Shown here: positions 23,382 to 35,637 of the stretch, in pieces
Numbering within the stretch: the first letter of the stretch is position 1
Layout of the letters: the number at the start of each line of letters is the position of its first letter
Source: Malaya genurostris
Lineage: Eukaryota; Arthropoda; Insecta; Diptera; Culicidae
Direction of reading: 5' to 3'
NCBI RefSeq assembly: GCF_030247185.1
Contig: NC_080572.1
Location: forward strand, 9,999,007 to 10,063,006
Length of the DNA: 64,000 nt
Notes under the pieces: model-generated
What the model saw: the letters and a program-made list of their open reading frames with translations, nothing else
What the model was told of the DNA's origin: nothing
Database searches by the model: none
Position numbers and translations under genes: made by a program

Positions 23382-23705
23382 GACGATTCATTGAATCGAT
23401 TAAGTACCAAACTCTTCTCACAATTTTGAAATAATCATAACTATAGTTTATATTACGATAATAATAATTATTATTATATTTGAAAGTCAGAAACGACAGA
23501 AACCGTTTGTAACACTGAAAAAAAACATGTAGAAGTTTCCTGATAAACAATCTTCTTCGGGCTTCCCGCAGGCAGAAAATTCGTGAGCAGAGATGCCAGG
23601 TAGAATTTTCAAATATCTTTAGACAGGGTTGCAAAAGTCTGTATATCCCCCGAAAATAAATCTGCAGTTAGCAAGTATGACTTGCTGGCTACAATTTCTC
23701 TAGTA

Positions 23706-24943
23706 CACTGAGCAAAATACCATAGTAACCGTAGCCTGTTTTCCATTGTCATTTCAACTATACGCTTAAATAGTAGCAACAACCATGATATATGACTATT
23801 CACCATCTGTATTGTATAAATTACTACACAACAAAGACTACGACTTGACTAAACTATTTGTATTTATGACTTTTCTGGCATGGTCATCCTGACAATGGTA
23901 GTCATCTCAAATATAAGAACAAATAGTTAAAATCACAATTTCTAGTAAGGTGAAATTGCTCTCGAGCCTTGATATATATGAGGAGCTAAATAGTTATCGT
24001 TACCATGTAAATATGTCCACAGTATAATAATGTTACCATAAATAGATACATGGTTTAAAAGAAATTATGAAGTTTGAAAACACTATTCATGTAGTCAATA
24101 TCAACAGAATTCATGTAGTAAGCACATTATCGTATTGTGTTTTTTAACCGACTATGTTTTTCATTTGTGCTGACTATACAAATTGTCAATAAACGGATAC
24201 ACTTTATTATTGTCACATAATGTTACAATACAGCAGACAATTTCGTAACACATCAGTGAATGATTTGAAAAAAATTGTATATTGTGACTTATATTGTGCA
24301 ATTAGAAAGGTCTTGCAGGTGAGTAAATTTTGTAGCCTTACTAGTTTCCGTCGTTGAAATTAAATTTTTCAACAATTTTGCCGGTAATGGCTGTTTTCTA
24401 GTGAAATCGACGTCCTGTATAATTTCTATTATTCGTCATCGGTCGCTTTAGAAACAACATCAAGCGATTGATTAAAAGCGACGAACATCATCCGATTCCC
24501 GGATTCAAATCGCTCGAATCCGACGGAAAAAATAACAATATATGACAGGTGGGTATTGAGGTTTGCTTCTAGAATTCAAATTCATAAAACTTTTTAACAT
24601 TAGCTCATGTTTTGCTGATCTTCAGCATTGTTGAATCAACCACTGCTTTCAGTTTCGAAATAACTGGAAGTGAAATGTCAAAAATACCATGGCTCTGGTT
24701 ATAGCGAAAACCACAATGTAAATAAAGATTCGATCATGGTTAGCCTAACAATCTCAATCGTATTAGTTATTCATACAATATACTGTTCAATATTACTATT
24801 CTAGAGCCGATACCATTTATAGTAAAAATGAACTTGACCATTGTTGAAATCATCTGATTTAATAGTCGGCTGAAAACCACTATACTCGCATGGTCACGTT
24901 GGCCCTCTATATAGTAACTGTTACCATAATATTTTTCTGAGTG
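23706..24943. mobile_element. 1.24-kb TA-flanked element, TIR CACTGAG
   Basis: Left end CACTGAGCAAAATACCATAG and inverted right end CACTCAGAAAAATATTATGG match over most of 25 bp, with TA on both sides (23704-23705, 24944-24945). No coding frame. It begins about 325 bp upstream of the zinc-finger gene's ATG, so it may overlap that gene's promoter or 5' UTR. Confidence 0.65.
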
Positions 24944-25309
24944 TATGATCAGTATGATACCCTATAAGCAGCCCTTACAAGTGACAACATTATTGTCAAT
25001 CCAAGATATTGTCAATACCGTCAATCCAATTGACTTGGTAACTTGAGACCGCATTTTTCGAAAAAATCAAGCGTTTGGAGCTCCAATTATTGCAACTGAA
25101 CATTGAATCATTGAGAGAAGAGTTCATTGCACAAATCCATCTTGTTAATATGATGTCTTTGGAACTAGTTACCAAGGAGCGCAATAATAAATAAACAAAT
25201 CATTTGAGAAAGATGTGAAACTTTTATATAAATTTAAATTTTGTTTAAACGTTCTTTTTTAGATTTGCGCCGACCACAATAGTACAATAACCAAATCTGG
25301 TACTAGAAG

Positions 25310-25853
25310 CAAATACAAATAATAATACCCCTAAGTCCCATATAAACGAATCGCCAATGTTTGGTTCACAGCATGAACAAGTAAGCCTAGCAAATATCTC
25401 CCTTTCGTTGCGATAGCGTGAAAATGTGAAAGGAGATCGTTTCTGGCAACGCTTTATGCTAGTTGCTACGGTGCAAAACAAACTTGTTTGTTTATCGTTG
25501 CTGTATTAAATTGCAACAATCAGTCTAAATATCGCCGGCTAATAAACCAAAAAGCTTTCGAAATGGTGAGAAGTTGCTTAGTAGAGGGATGTGACACACG
25601 AACAGGGTCGTCCGAAATTTCGCTTCATAGTTTTCCTAAGGTTCAAAATATGTAAGTAATATATTTACATATTTTTCACTATAATAAACAGTAACTATAG
25701 TGAACTTGTTCTTACCCTTCAGTGTTGCTAGTTTTATAGAAAATTCGTTAGAGTACATTGTCACTCTGACAGTGTATCATGACAATGTACCGCACGATGC
25801 AAAATGTGTCCTTGAAAATTTGTCGGAGTACTCCGTATTATAATTTGTATTTG
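25310..25853 (+). mobile_element. P-like element L (7-bp TSD, THAP exon)
   Basis: A 544-bp element flanked by CTAGAAG (25303-25309, 25854-25860). Ends: CAAATACAAATAATAATACC and, inverted from the right, CAAATACAAATTATAATACG. It encloses the THAP-type exon at 25563-25651. P-superfamily transposons make 7-8-bp duplications and encode a THAP domain (family knowledge), so a deletion derivative of a P-like element fits best. Element R (29610-30573) shares both ends. Confidence 0.8.
25563..25651 (+). pseudogene. THAP-domain first exon of P-like transposase
   Basis: Reads MVRSCLVEGCDTRTGS then EISLHSFPKVQN and ends at a consensus donor GTAAGT (25652). The C-x4-C pair, the LHSFPK block and N-terminal position match the start of a THAP zinc-binding domain. 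The remaining exons (rest of the THAP domain and the catalytic region) are missing from this 544-bp element, so it is an orphan exon. Confidence 0.75.
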
Positions 25854-25866
25854 CTAGAAGTAGTGT

Positions 25867-26585
25867 CACAGACTAACAGACATGACAGTATGAGTAAATT
25901 CTTATATAAAATAATTTTTTGTGATGCACTAGCTCCACCTATATTGTACTGCGCGAACTATTTACTATCTGTACACCCCTTGTGTTATGTAAAAGTTTTT
26001 TTACTAGTTGGTTTCCCCTCGTTTGTCAACAACGATCAGCTGCTTGCAGGGATGCCTGATTTCATCAAAATATTTGAAAATGAATGGTCACAATAAATTA
26101 TTGGATTAGGTTGATAATATATTTAACTTTTTCGCGATGTTTGAAGGTAACCATTATTTGACTCAACGTTGTTCATCTAGACTATTTTTTATTGTTTTGG
26201 TAGTTTTCACCCGAAATCAAGTGGCGGCAGACCAGAAGCAAGTAAATATTGTAACAAAACGGGTTCGATTTTGTATTGCGTTGGAGGATGAGAAGTAGGC
26301 ACAATTATGTATATAGTTTTAGCAATATGTATTAAATCTGTATCCTGCATGAAATTCGCGTGGACGCATACAAATCAATACATTACAGGTAATTCTGTAT
26401 GAATGGCAACTCTGTTGGTAAATGAAAAAAATAAACACAGTCTAGATGACAGACAGGATGTTTTTGATAGGGTAACGTGGCGCCATCATGACACATGTGA
26501 GTACTGTCCCAAATAAAGAAATATTCGAAATGATCGTTAAAATAATTGAAGAATCTAATTTGAGTGTCCTGTCTGTTAGTCTGTG
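25867..26585 (+). mobile_element. element X copy 1 (7-bp TSD)
   Basis: A 719-bp non-coding element flanked by GTAGTGT (25860-25866, 26586-26592). The termini are inverted repeats CACAGACTAACAGAC. Four copies are in this window; orientation is defined here as plus for the end CACAGACTAACAGACATGAC first. It inserted directly at the right flank of element L. Confidence 0.85.
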
Positions 26586-26592
26586 GTAGTGT

Positions 26593-27805
26593 TGCGACTA
26601 CCCTATATCATCCACAGCTACCCATTAGCTCTATCTGCAGAGTAATCACCATTTAAAAACTCGTTTACATAGCAGATAGTTATTATAGATCTAAGTATGG
26701 TTACGTTGAACTATTTAACAAATATCCATGAATATTGAATTGTCTGGAAGTCATTTTTAATATGTTCGAGCACCAGCAAGCCTTAACGAAGACCTCTATC
26801 CGATTAAACTAAATGATAATTCCACTCGAGGCAGTTGGCTTTGTTTACATTTCCCAAGTCTCAAATAGGCAGTAACCAATGTTATGGTAACTGTTATTTA
26901 AAATCAATGATCGATCAATTTGTGTTGCCAGTTTCAATAGTTTTCCAGGCGATTTCGTTTTGACATTACAAGTTACTGACAGGTAGTTAAATTTGCGATA
27001 CAGTTTCGAAAGACGAGTGGCAGGTCGTGTCGTCGGTCACGCTATGTTCGCAAGATACATTAAATGGATAGCGGAGATAAACTAAATAGCAGAACGCGTT
27101 ATAATTGCGAAAATGAGATATATTTGTGGTCTTCAAACCTCACGTGGCATACAATACAAAATAATACATGAAAACATAAGTTGGTTACCAATTACCATAC
27201 AAATTTTAATGATCATTTAAAACTTCGTTTCGCTGCGCAGCCGCAGAGGAAAGGAGAGTCTCGGAAACACTGGGATAGACAACAAGATTGCTTTTCGAAG
27301 AAAGCATCTATCATTCACAATATCAAATGCAGCTCAATCAAAATTTCAACTCCGTTCGTGTTGAACTTTGCAAAATAGAGTCCATCACAAAGAAGCACAA
27401 CAAGGACGGTTTCGAGATCGATTTCCGATTCACCAGATTAATTTTGTAACATGATCAGTCTTCTTCTTGAATGTTTTTATGGAACCTAGATATCGCAACT
27501 CTGCAATTTTTAGTTAAAAACTCAGCTCAATCGGCCACGTAAAGCTTGTACGCAAATAGTCCTGAATAGAAGTATATTTTATATATAAAAAAAAGACAAA
27601 CTGTCTTTTGCAGTTAGGCCCTTTTGTCGTGAAATCAGTTCAGAAAGCTGTCAAGATTCGAAAAATCAAACATCGATTTAGTGCGGAAACTGATTTTGCG
27701 ACCTAAAAAACAAAAAAAAATCGCTCGACCTGGTTTACCCCCTATGGAATCCAACACAAAAACTGAAAATCTGTGTTTATCTGTATGAAAAAAGATATGT
27801 ATGTG
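26593..27805. other. no gene; small fragment of MITE W
   Basis: No supportable coding frame. A fragment at about 27610-27635 (GCAGTTAGGCCCTTTTGTCG) matches the right terminus of element W at 29365-29609. Confidence 0.5.
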
Positions 27806-27812
27806 CTTATAC

Positions 27813-28532
27813 CACAGACTAACAGACAGGACACTCAAATTAGATTCTTCAATCATTTTAACGGTCATTTCGAATATTCCTTTATTTGGGACAGTACTCA
27901 CATGTGTCATGATGGCGCCACGCTACCCTATCAAAAACATCCTGTCTGTCATCTAGACTGTGTTTATTTTTTTCATTTACCAACAGAGTGGCCATTCATA
28001 CAGAATTACCTGTAATGTATTGATTTGTATACGTCCATGCGAATTTCATGCAGGATACAGATTTAATACATATTGCCAAAACTATTTACATAATTGTGCC
28101 TATTTCTCATCCTCCAACGCAAGACAAAATCGAACCCGTTTTGTTACATTATTTACTTGCTTCTGGTCTGCCGCCACTTAATTTCGGGTGAAAACTACCA
28201 ACACAATAAAAAATAGTCTAGATGAACAACGTTGAGTCAAATAAATGGTTACCTTCCAATATCGCGAAAAAGTTAAATATATTATCAACGTAATCCAATA
28301 ATTTATTGTGACGATTCATTTTCATATATTTTGATGAAATCAGGCATCCCTGCAAGCAGCTGATCGGTGTTGACAAACGAGGGGAAACCAAATAGTAAAA
28401 AAACTTTTACATAACACAAGGGGTGTACAGATAGTAAATAGTTCGCGCAGTACAATATAGGTGGAGCTAGTGCATCACGAAAAATTATTTTTTATAAGAA
28501 TTTACTCATACTGTCATGTCTGTTAGTCTGTG
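27813..28532 (-). mobile_element. element X copy 2, in inverted dimer
   Basis: A 720-bp copy inverted relative to copy 1, flanked by CTTATAC at 27806-27812 and 28533-28539. Its right TSD is also the left TSD of copy 3. Confidence 0.9.
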
Positions 28533-28539
28533 CTTATAC

Positions 28540-29219
28540 CACAGACTAACAGACATGACAGTATGAGTAAATTCTTATAAAAATAATTTTTCGTGATGCA
28601 CTAGTTCCACCCCTTGTGTTATGTACAAGTTTTTTTACTAGTTGGTTTCCCCTCGTTTGTCAACACTGATCAGCTGCTTGCAGAGATGCCTAATTTCATC
28701 AAAATATTTGAAAATGAATCGTCACAATAAATTATTGGATTACGTTGATAATATATTTAACTTTTTCGCGATGTTGGAAGGTAACCATTTATTTGACTCA
28801 ACGTTGTTCATCTAGTCTATTTTTTATTGTGTTGGTAGTTTTCACCCGAAATTAAGTGGCGGCAGACCAGAAGCAAGTAAATGTTGTAACAAAACGGTTC
28901 GATTTTTTATTGCGTTATAGGATGAGAAGTAGGCGCAATTATGTATATAGTTTTGGCAATATGTATTAAATCTGTATCCTGCATGAAATTCGCATGGACG
29001 TATACAAATCAATACATTACAGGTAATTCTGTATGAATGACAACTCTGTTGGTAAATGAAAAAAATAAACACAGTCTAGATGACAGACAGGATGTTTTTG
29101 ATAGGGTAACGTGGCGCCATCATAACACATGTGAGTACTGTCCCAAATAAAGGAATATTCGAAAGGACCGTTAAAATGATTGAAGAATCTAATTTGAGTG
29201 TCCTGTCTGTTAGTCTGTG
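28540..29219 (+). mobile_element. element X copy 3, in inverted dimer
   Basis: A 680-bp copy in plus orientation, flanked by CTTATAC at 28533-28539 and 29220-29226. About 40 bp shorter than the others, mostly through small internal deletions (for example around 28610). Confidence 0.9.
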
Positions 29220-29364
29220 CTTATACATATTTTAAAAAAATGTGGTTCGTTCCCGGTACCTTCTGAAATGACCGCACTCATCGCTTGGTGGAGTGCGAGA
29301 TTAATTGCATTGTTGTTATTTCAACCAAAGTGTGCCATAAAATCTCAATATACACAAATCGACC

Positions 29365-29609
29365 GTCCCACGACAAAAGTGCCTAATTGCAAATGACAGT
29401 TTCTCTTTGTTTACTTTTTCTTTTACGATTTACCGAACAGTTTTTCTATTTGACGCTTTGCTCTTCGCAAAACTTTCAAGGTAAAACTACAAGCTTTCGA
29501 TTTATATTGCAAACTTTAGAGAATTTGCAATAATGGCTTCGTAATAATCAAAAGAGAAAGTAAACAAAGAGAGGATCTCATTTGCAGTTAGGCCCTTTTG
29601 TCGTGGGAC
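29365..29609. mobile_element. MITE W (TIR GTCCCACGACAAAAG)
   Basis: About 245 bp with long inverted termini: left GTCCCACGACAAAAGTGCCT, right (inverted) GTCCCACGACAAAAGGGCCT, continuing for about 30 bp. No clear TSD. Element R inserted into its right terminus, duplicating GTGGGAC. Confidence 0.7.
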
Positions 29610-30573
29610 CAAATACAAATTATAATACGGAGTACTTCGACAAATTTTCAAGGACACATTTTGCATCGTGCGGTACACTGTCATGATACACTGTCAGAGT
29701 GACAATGTACTTTAACGAGTTTTCTATAAAACTAGCAACACTGAAGGGTAAGAACAAGTTCACCATAGTTACTGTTTATTGTAGTGAAAAATAAACTTGA
29801 ACTATGTTGTTGTGTATGTGATATGGTTATTCCATATCGGATTTTGTTTTTGTCCTCCTTGGCTTTTCAGAAATTTGCTCCTTGGCTTTTCGGAATTTGC
29901 TCAGTATTATATGTTAGAATGTTTCGGCACTGTTCACCGAATCGTTATGGTAGCCATCCGTTTTTCACATTGCAAATCACTCCCGTCAGAGGAGTAGGAA
30001 TTTTTCTAACATCTGCTAAATGCGGGGAACCTTTACGTCATAATACTAATAGAAAATAATTCAATTAATAAGTTTATCCATCATGAAAGAAAAACTGTTG
30101 TGTCTGCCACCGTTCGGGCTATAATCAATTTGTCTGGGTCACGCATATATGAGTGACTATTGGGAAAACGCATACACAGCTTGCATTTGTTTCTCTTTTA
30201 ACTTTTATTTTATCGTGTAGAGCGCTAATCGCTGTTTCCGTGGTACGTATACGAATCGTACCCATGTTCCACACCAAGGCCCGTCTATGAAATAAAGTCC
30301 CATCACTGCCAAAAAATATCGAAATTCTTCATTCATCGATTAGCTGGAGTGTATCTTTGAATTTGTTGCAATACAACAACGGAAAACATAAACAAACAAA
30401 CTTGTTTTGCGCCGTAGCAATTAGCATAAAGCGTTGCCAGAAACGATCTCCTTCCACATTTTCAAACTATCGCAACGAAAGGGAGTAATTTGCTAGGCTT
30501 ACTTGTTCAGGCTGTGAAACAAACATTGGCGGTTCGTTTGTATGGGACTTAGGGGTATTATTATTTGTATTTG
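29610..30573 (-). mobile_element. P-like element R (7-bp TSD)
   Basis: A 964-bp element flanked by GTGGGAC (29603-29609, 30574-30580). Its termini and about 200 bp at each end match element L in inverted orientation, but the centre is different sequence without the THAP exon or another recognisable frame. It is a sibling deletion derivative of L. Confidence 0.8.
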
Positions 30574-30746
30574 GTGGGACTATCGAAAAGAGCTACCGAA
30601 TCGGAAGGGTTCTCACGGTTTGACATTAGCATTATGAATGTATGATAGGAGCTCAGCAGTGCAATAAATTTATCACCATTGGTGCCAGTTTCACGGAGGA
30701 CCGTAGAGGTGCGCCAAAAAAAGATCGTGACTGTTAAGGTAACAGA

Positions 30747-32581
30747 CACGCAGAGAAATAGAACACATTAGATTCTGATATACTGAATCTTTAAATCAAC
30801 TTCAAAATTTTGTTTAAATAAAATAAACTATTTTTGATTTGAAATTTGAGTCTAATAAAACTCTCTTTGAATAAAATTTTGTGTTGCAATGCATATTACA
30901 TTTGAATATATTAAGGTATGGATTCAAAGTTTGAAAATTTTATTGAATCAAATAAAAAATTTATTTGATTCAAATGCTTGTTACAGTACATTAAATATAT
31001 TTGGATCAAATATGGGGTAGTACCATATAATTATTTAGAAGGTCTAAGACATAGTTTGCTGAAATAACAAGACAGTAAACGTGAAAAAATGTAATACAAT
31101 AACAGTTCCAGTGGAAATGTTTAAAGTGTCTGTTAAAAACACCCGTAAAAGGCACATCGAGAATTATATAAGCAATCTTCAGTAACATTATTTTTAATCT
31201 TTGGGCCCCTCCCGAAACGAAATCCTGGGTACGGGCCTGGGTAATACAAATTCAAATTAATTTTTTTTTTCAAACAAATATTCTCGTCATTCAGATACAT
31301 AATACGATATATTTGAATTAATTTTTTTGGCTTTTGAATTCAACTGAAACTGAGATTCAAATTCATGGATGTGCAGTAAAATTTTTCGTTCTTGAATCAA
31401 ATGACAAAGAATATTGATTTTCAAATATTACCATTAAATCAAATATTGACACTAGTTAATTATGATATATTCTACACTAATATTGCTGAGATTTAATTTT
31501 GCGTGTACCGGCCATTTTGCCACATCATTCAAACGGATAAAATGGACGCATTCGAGGAAGTGATAAGTTTCGAAGCAGTTAACCATTTTGAACTATTTGT
31601 TCTTTTGAAATCCTTCGGATTGTGTGATACCATAATGAATAGTTACTAATAATAAAACTAATTTGTGTAAATCCTTAGCAATTAAAGCTGGATTCAAATT
31701 TGCCTTTGATGTGTTAAATAACAATTTTTTCGAACCAACATTAGATTTGAAGGAATCTATAATAACAGCGGGTCCACTGCATGAAGATTACAAAGAACTG
31801 TTGAGTAATTTCAACATGATTGATAAAAGCACTTTACAATACGTAGACCGATTTAAAAAGAACGGAATGATTTTCAAAAACAACATTTATTTCTACATTC
31901 AATGTGGCAACCTTATCAGAATTTACAAGATGGATTAAATAATTTTAGATAACAATGAACAACTAATGTTGATGTGCTTCTGTATGGAATCTCGTGAGTT
32001 TCATGATCATTTGCAGTCATTCGAAGTGAAAAGAGCTACCAAGAGGAGAATTTTAGACAAAATAGACAATCTAGATATTTATCCGGTTAATCTGCATAAA
32101 ATAGATGGAAAATTATTTTTAGGAAAATGTAAATTTATTGAAATAATAAATATAAATTAAATTCAAAGTGTTTCATTATTTATATCAAGTACATATTTTT
32201 TATTGATTTCAGAAATTTGTTTTAAATAACAATTTAATGAATTTAAAAAAATATATCGTTGAATCTACACACAATCACACGAAAGCAAAATTGTAGAAAC
32301 AAAACTTATTTGTTTTGAATCAAATAACATTTTTTTTTGATTCCAAGTGAAATGAAATTAGATCCAAATTAAAATATATATTTGAATTCGAAGCAAAATA
32401 TATTTGAAATAAATGTTCACTTTATTTATTTCTTTGCGTGTAGAAACAAAAATTATTTGTTTTGAAGTGAATATCAAGTGTATTGGAATCAATAATAAAT
32501 AAAATAGGCGCTGATTTAAATAAAAATTTCTTTGAATTCAAAGCGCAATATGTTTGAATTAAAAATTAATTTTTCTGCGTG
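30747..32581 (+). mobile_element. 1.8-kb element, TIR CACGCAGA, inside MITE Y
   Basis: Ends CACGCAGAGAAATAG and (inverted) CACGCAGAAAAATTA. Comparison with the uninterrupted MITE terminus (AACAGAGGTATTT) gives a 2-bp GA duplication. Subterminal regions are full of TTTGATTCAAA and TTTGAATTCAAA motifs. CAC ends with a 2-3-bp TSD resemble EnSpm/CACTA, but this is tentative. It carries the broken frames at 31542-32160. A hAT-like right end (GGTACGGGCCTG) lies inside at about 31237. Confidence 0.6.
31542..32160 (+). pseudogene. broken coding region of the CACGCAGA element
   Basis: Three linked open stretches. 31542-31649 (MDAFEEVISFEAVNHFELF and then LLKSFGLCDTIMNSY) is in one frame. 31663-31938 and 31966-32160 share a second frame and are separated by one TAA and a short linker. 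The last part (SREFHDHLQSFEV...) resembles, from memory only, a C-terminal domain common in unannotated TE-borne arthropod proteins. The frame change and stop may be mutations or unrecognised introns. No function assigned. Confidence 0.45.
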
Positions 32582-32809
32582 GAGGTATTTCGGCCCACTT
32601 TAGGATTGATTTTATTTTGGCCCACTTTGTAAAATTATCCACCAAATGTTGCAATATCTTTGAAAAACCCTTCCGCAATAGGTAGTTTAATGTGATTACC
32701 TTCAAATTGATGCAGCATGAGTTACTTAACATCGATTAAATCCATAAAGTTTATAAGGTGGGCCAAAATGTATGAAGTGGCCAAAATACCTCTGTTACCT
32801 TATGTCTGG

Positions 32810-35200
32810 AAATTCGTTTGTGGCATATATGTATTCCTGTATCGAGTCCAAAAATCGGTATAAATACCGAGAATTCGGTATAGTTGGCAGCGCTGCGTGG
32901 GATGGTCGAATTGTATGCAGATGACAATCGTGCCACCGGGGTGATTACCACCATTCGAAGCTGTGGTGCTAGATATATTAATAAAACGAGCCATCGTTCG
33001 GACCTTGTGTCGAATTGTTTTGAAGTCTTAAAAGTTTTTCTTCCTCGGTGCCGATGGTATGGAGAAGAATTTATGTAGCTGCATGCACATGTAAAATGGT
33101 TTATATTTTAAATAAATCTGTTTAAATGGCATCTCTGTCGTTGACAGCAGCACAGTGAAACGCTGGCTGACGACCATCGATGATAGTTCCACTCACGTCA
33201 CGAGTCACAACTATCTTTTCATTCGGGAAAGTGAAGTGTTTTTGATCGATTTCTCCTTCTTTGTTGAGTTCCGAGTTCATGCAGTACCCAGGTATTAAAT
33301 CGGAAAATTCCATCTAAAAAACATCGGTTGCCACGATTGATGTCATTGTATTTTGTTCATTCGACCTGGTGTGGCGTATGTGGGAATTGTATGTACTTAT
33401 TGACAATAGTAAGTGCATTAAAAACGTATCAAACGAGTTTGTGATAAAAGTTCAATAGCCAAGTTTGCGGATTATGGTGAGCCTCATGTTACTTATATCC
33501 ATGTGAATTATTTCGAGTTGTTCCCTGTGCTAAATTTTTGTTAGCAGTACTGGCATGCTATGTGTGTATGTGAATAGTTCTGTTCAATAGTGAGTAGTAT
33601 TTTGTGGCACGGTTTCGTGATTCACGCTTCGGTAAGTTTTTTTTCCAGTACTTGGTACGAATTGAGTGTCGCAATCATTTTTGTGATTATTTTACAGGTG
33701 TGTTCGAGCCACATGAACGTTTAGCGACAATCCGTGAAAAGGTGCGATTGAATTACTATTCAGGATTATGGTACATTTAAAGAAACACATTGAAAATCGC
33801 AATCTTTTCCTTTGAGTTGTAGCTGACCATGCAAACGATGCTAAACGTGCGTGAATAAGGTGGAGAGGCCACGAAGTGCGTTGTGTTTCCGTCTCGTTTT
33901 CACTCATAGATATGACGAAAACAAAGGACTCACACTTAAGCAGAATCTGAGTGATGCTCTCTTTGCATCAGTAACAGATTATGCCGGAGTGAGCGAAGAT
34001 CATGCGCTGACCGTGCGCCACACTCGGACAGTTTTTGACAGAATTGCTGTCATTTTTGAAGTTGCTGGTGCTCGATATATGTAAACAAAAAAAGGGCAAT
34101 GGGAACCTTCTATACAGAGGAAAAATAGGACGAGATGATTTTTTTTCCTTTCTGAACTATCAAGAGAGTTTTCATGGGGCAGTGAGAACAACCGAGAACT
34201 GGGAAAATTGCGAGAGTCGTTGAGAAAGTTTTTCATCAGCCGTTGAGTATGGGAAATGGGAAAAATCTTTCGCAGTCGAGTTCTGTCCATTGGCTTTGAA
34301 TGTACGGGAAGGAAAGTTTTTCACCTTTCTCCACTTTGTGGTGCTGACTAATTTTCCAAGAAGAAAAGTGTTGAAAAGTGCTATTCCAAGCGTATTTAAG
34401 GTTATCGAGACTGCCTCAGGACATTACGACTAGTCTGATGCGTGAATATCCAGCACAGTTGATGCTAAAATCGAGCAATTTTGTGTGCTAATCCTGCTTT
34501 TTAGCTCGATAGAAATTCTCGGGTTTATGTGTATGCAATTTTCCAGTGATCAATAACTGAGTTAATAATTCTCAGATAGTGAAAATTATGGTTGAAAAGC
34601 TGGTAGGTCTCACGCTATGGTTAGTGCTGGTGTGTGATATAATGTAATTTTTCTCCTATTTTCTGTTCAAGAGTGGGTCGCGAATTAGGATTGTACTTGG
34701 AATTCGAAAGTCGAGCAAAAAGGAGGAGAAAAAGATCGATTGGCTCTGGTTGATGGCCAGTATGTAAGCTTTTCACCGTCAAATGAAAAAAAGTAATAAT
34801 GACGAACTGCTTGAAAAAAGTAGCTATAAGTGCGATTTTCGACCTAAGGGAAATATAACATGCTTTATGCGCCTTTCCACCTGCACACGTCGGTATTCAT
34901 CGTGCACAAATAGGGTCTTGCTTTATGAAGAGAGCATACTGTGGTAACCGAATTACTGTGTTAATGGATAGAATTGTTCGACCAAACGAGAAACATCAGG
35001 GAAAACTTGCTGTATAGGAGAAGATAGCGAAAAACGTGAAAAACCACAGTGTCTGTGTCAGTGCTAGGAATTCGAAGAAAATTATGTAATAAGTTGGTAT
35101 ATTTTCACTCTCCCATCGTCCTCTACAGAGCGGATTTTCCCTCACAAGTTTAACTTCGGTTGCGCTCCGGATCGAACACATTAACCTCTGAAAAGGTGTA
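32810..35200. other. no supportable gene
   Basis: Less repeat-rich than its surroundings. Short open frames at 32884-33078 (+) and 33122-33313 (-) have no recognised domain; an LYADD string in the former lacks any reverse-transcriptase context. Confidence 0.45.
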
Positions 35201-35637
35201 TGAAGCCTGTGTTTCTAAAGTTGTAGTTGCTGCAAAAATGGTTAACAATTGACAGTAGATGAATTGTCATTTTTGTGCATTTTGGTAATCAATGAAGCTA
35301 CTTCTAATGGTAACCACATTGACTTGGACTGCAGCTAACCACCAACAGCATCAACAACGGAAGGAAAAACGGAAAAGTTGATGATTCAACCAAAAAGAAG
35401 AAGAAATCACACAGAAAGAGAGTATTGCCCCACCAGAAGAGAATACGAGAGCCTAAAAGTGGAAGTAGTGAGAGCCACTGGTGCTGGTGGAAAAACATGC
35501 TTTTTCCCACAACAAGAAGTCAGTGAGCTATGAGCAGAAAAATCGACTGAGTTAAAATAGAACAAAAATCTCTAGTGGATTAGAACACAGTAACAAGTTT
35601 ACCGAATTTACAAAACTCCGGTTCAGCAGATGTCAAG
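35201..35637 (+). other. possible 5'-UTR exon ending at a strong splice donor
   Basis: Purine-rich, non-repetitive sequence ends AGCAGATGTCAAG followed by GTAAGTACT, a near-consensus donor at 35638. An ATG at 35630 would start a frame two codons before the donor. The left boundary is arbitrary. If real, the rest of the gene lies far downstream or outside the window. Confidence 0.25.

Larger units (their letters stand above)
30737..32800. mobile_element. TA-flanked MITE Y copy 1, split by insertion
   Basis: Termini AGGTAACAGA (30737-30746) and TCTGTTACCT (32791-32800), each bordered by TA. Right-hand body 32582-32800 matches the intact copy at 51711-51877 (shared TTTCGGCCCACTTTAGGAT, CCTTCCGCAATAGGTA). 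The left terminus is severed after AACAGA by the element at 30747-32581. Confidence 0.8.

Noticed and set aside
27635..29072. Open frames in the X elements (for example the one starting MFIFFIYQQS)
   Set aside because: They recur only because X is repeated; frames are broken differently between copies and show no domain.
31015..31245. A complete hAT element with right end GGTACGGGCCTG and TSD-like GGTAATAC / GGTAGTAC
   Set aside because: The left end lacks a matching TIR, so only a right-end fragment can be supported.
32884..33078. LYADD string suggesting reverse transcriptase
   Set aside because: None of the flanking RT motifs is present and the frame is short; coincidence.
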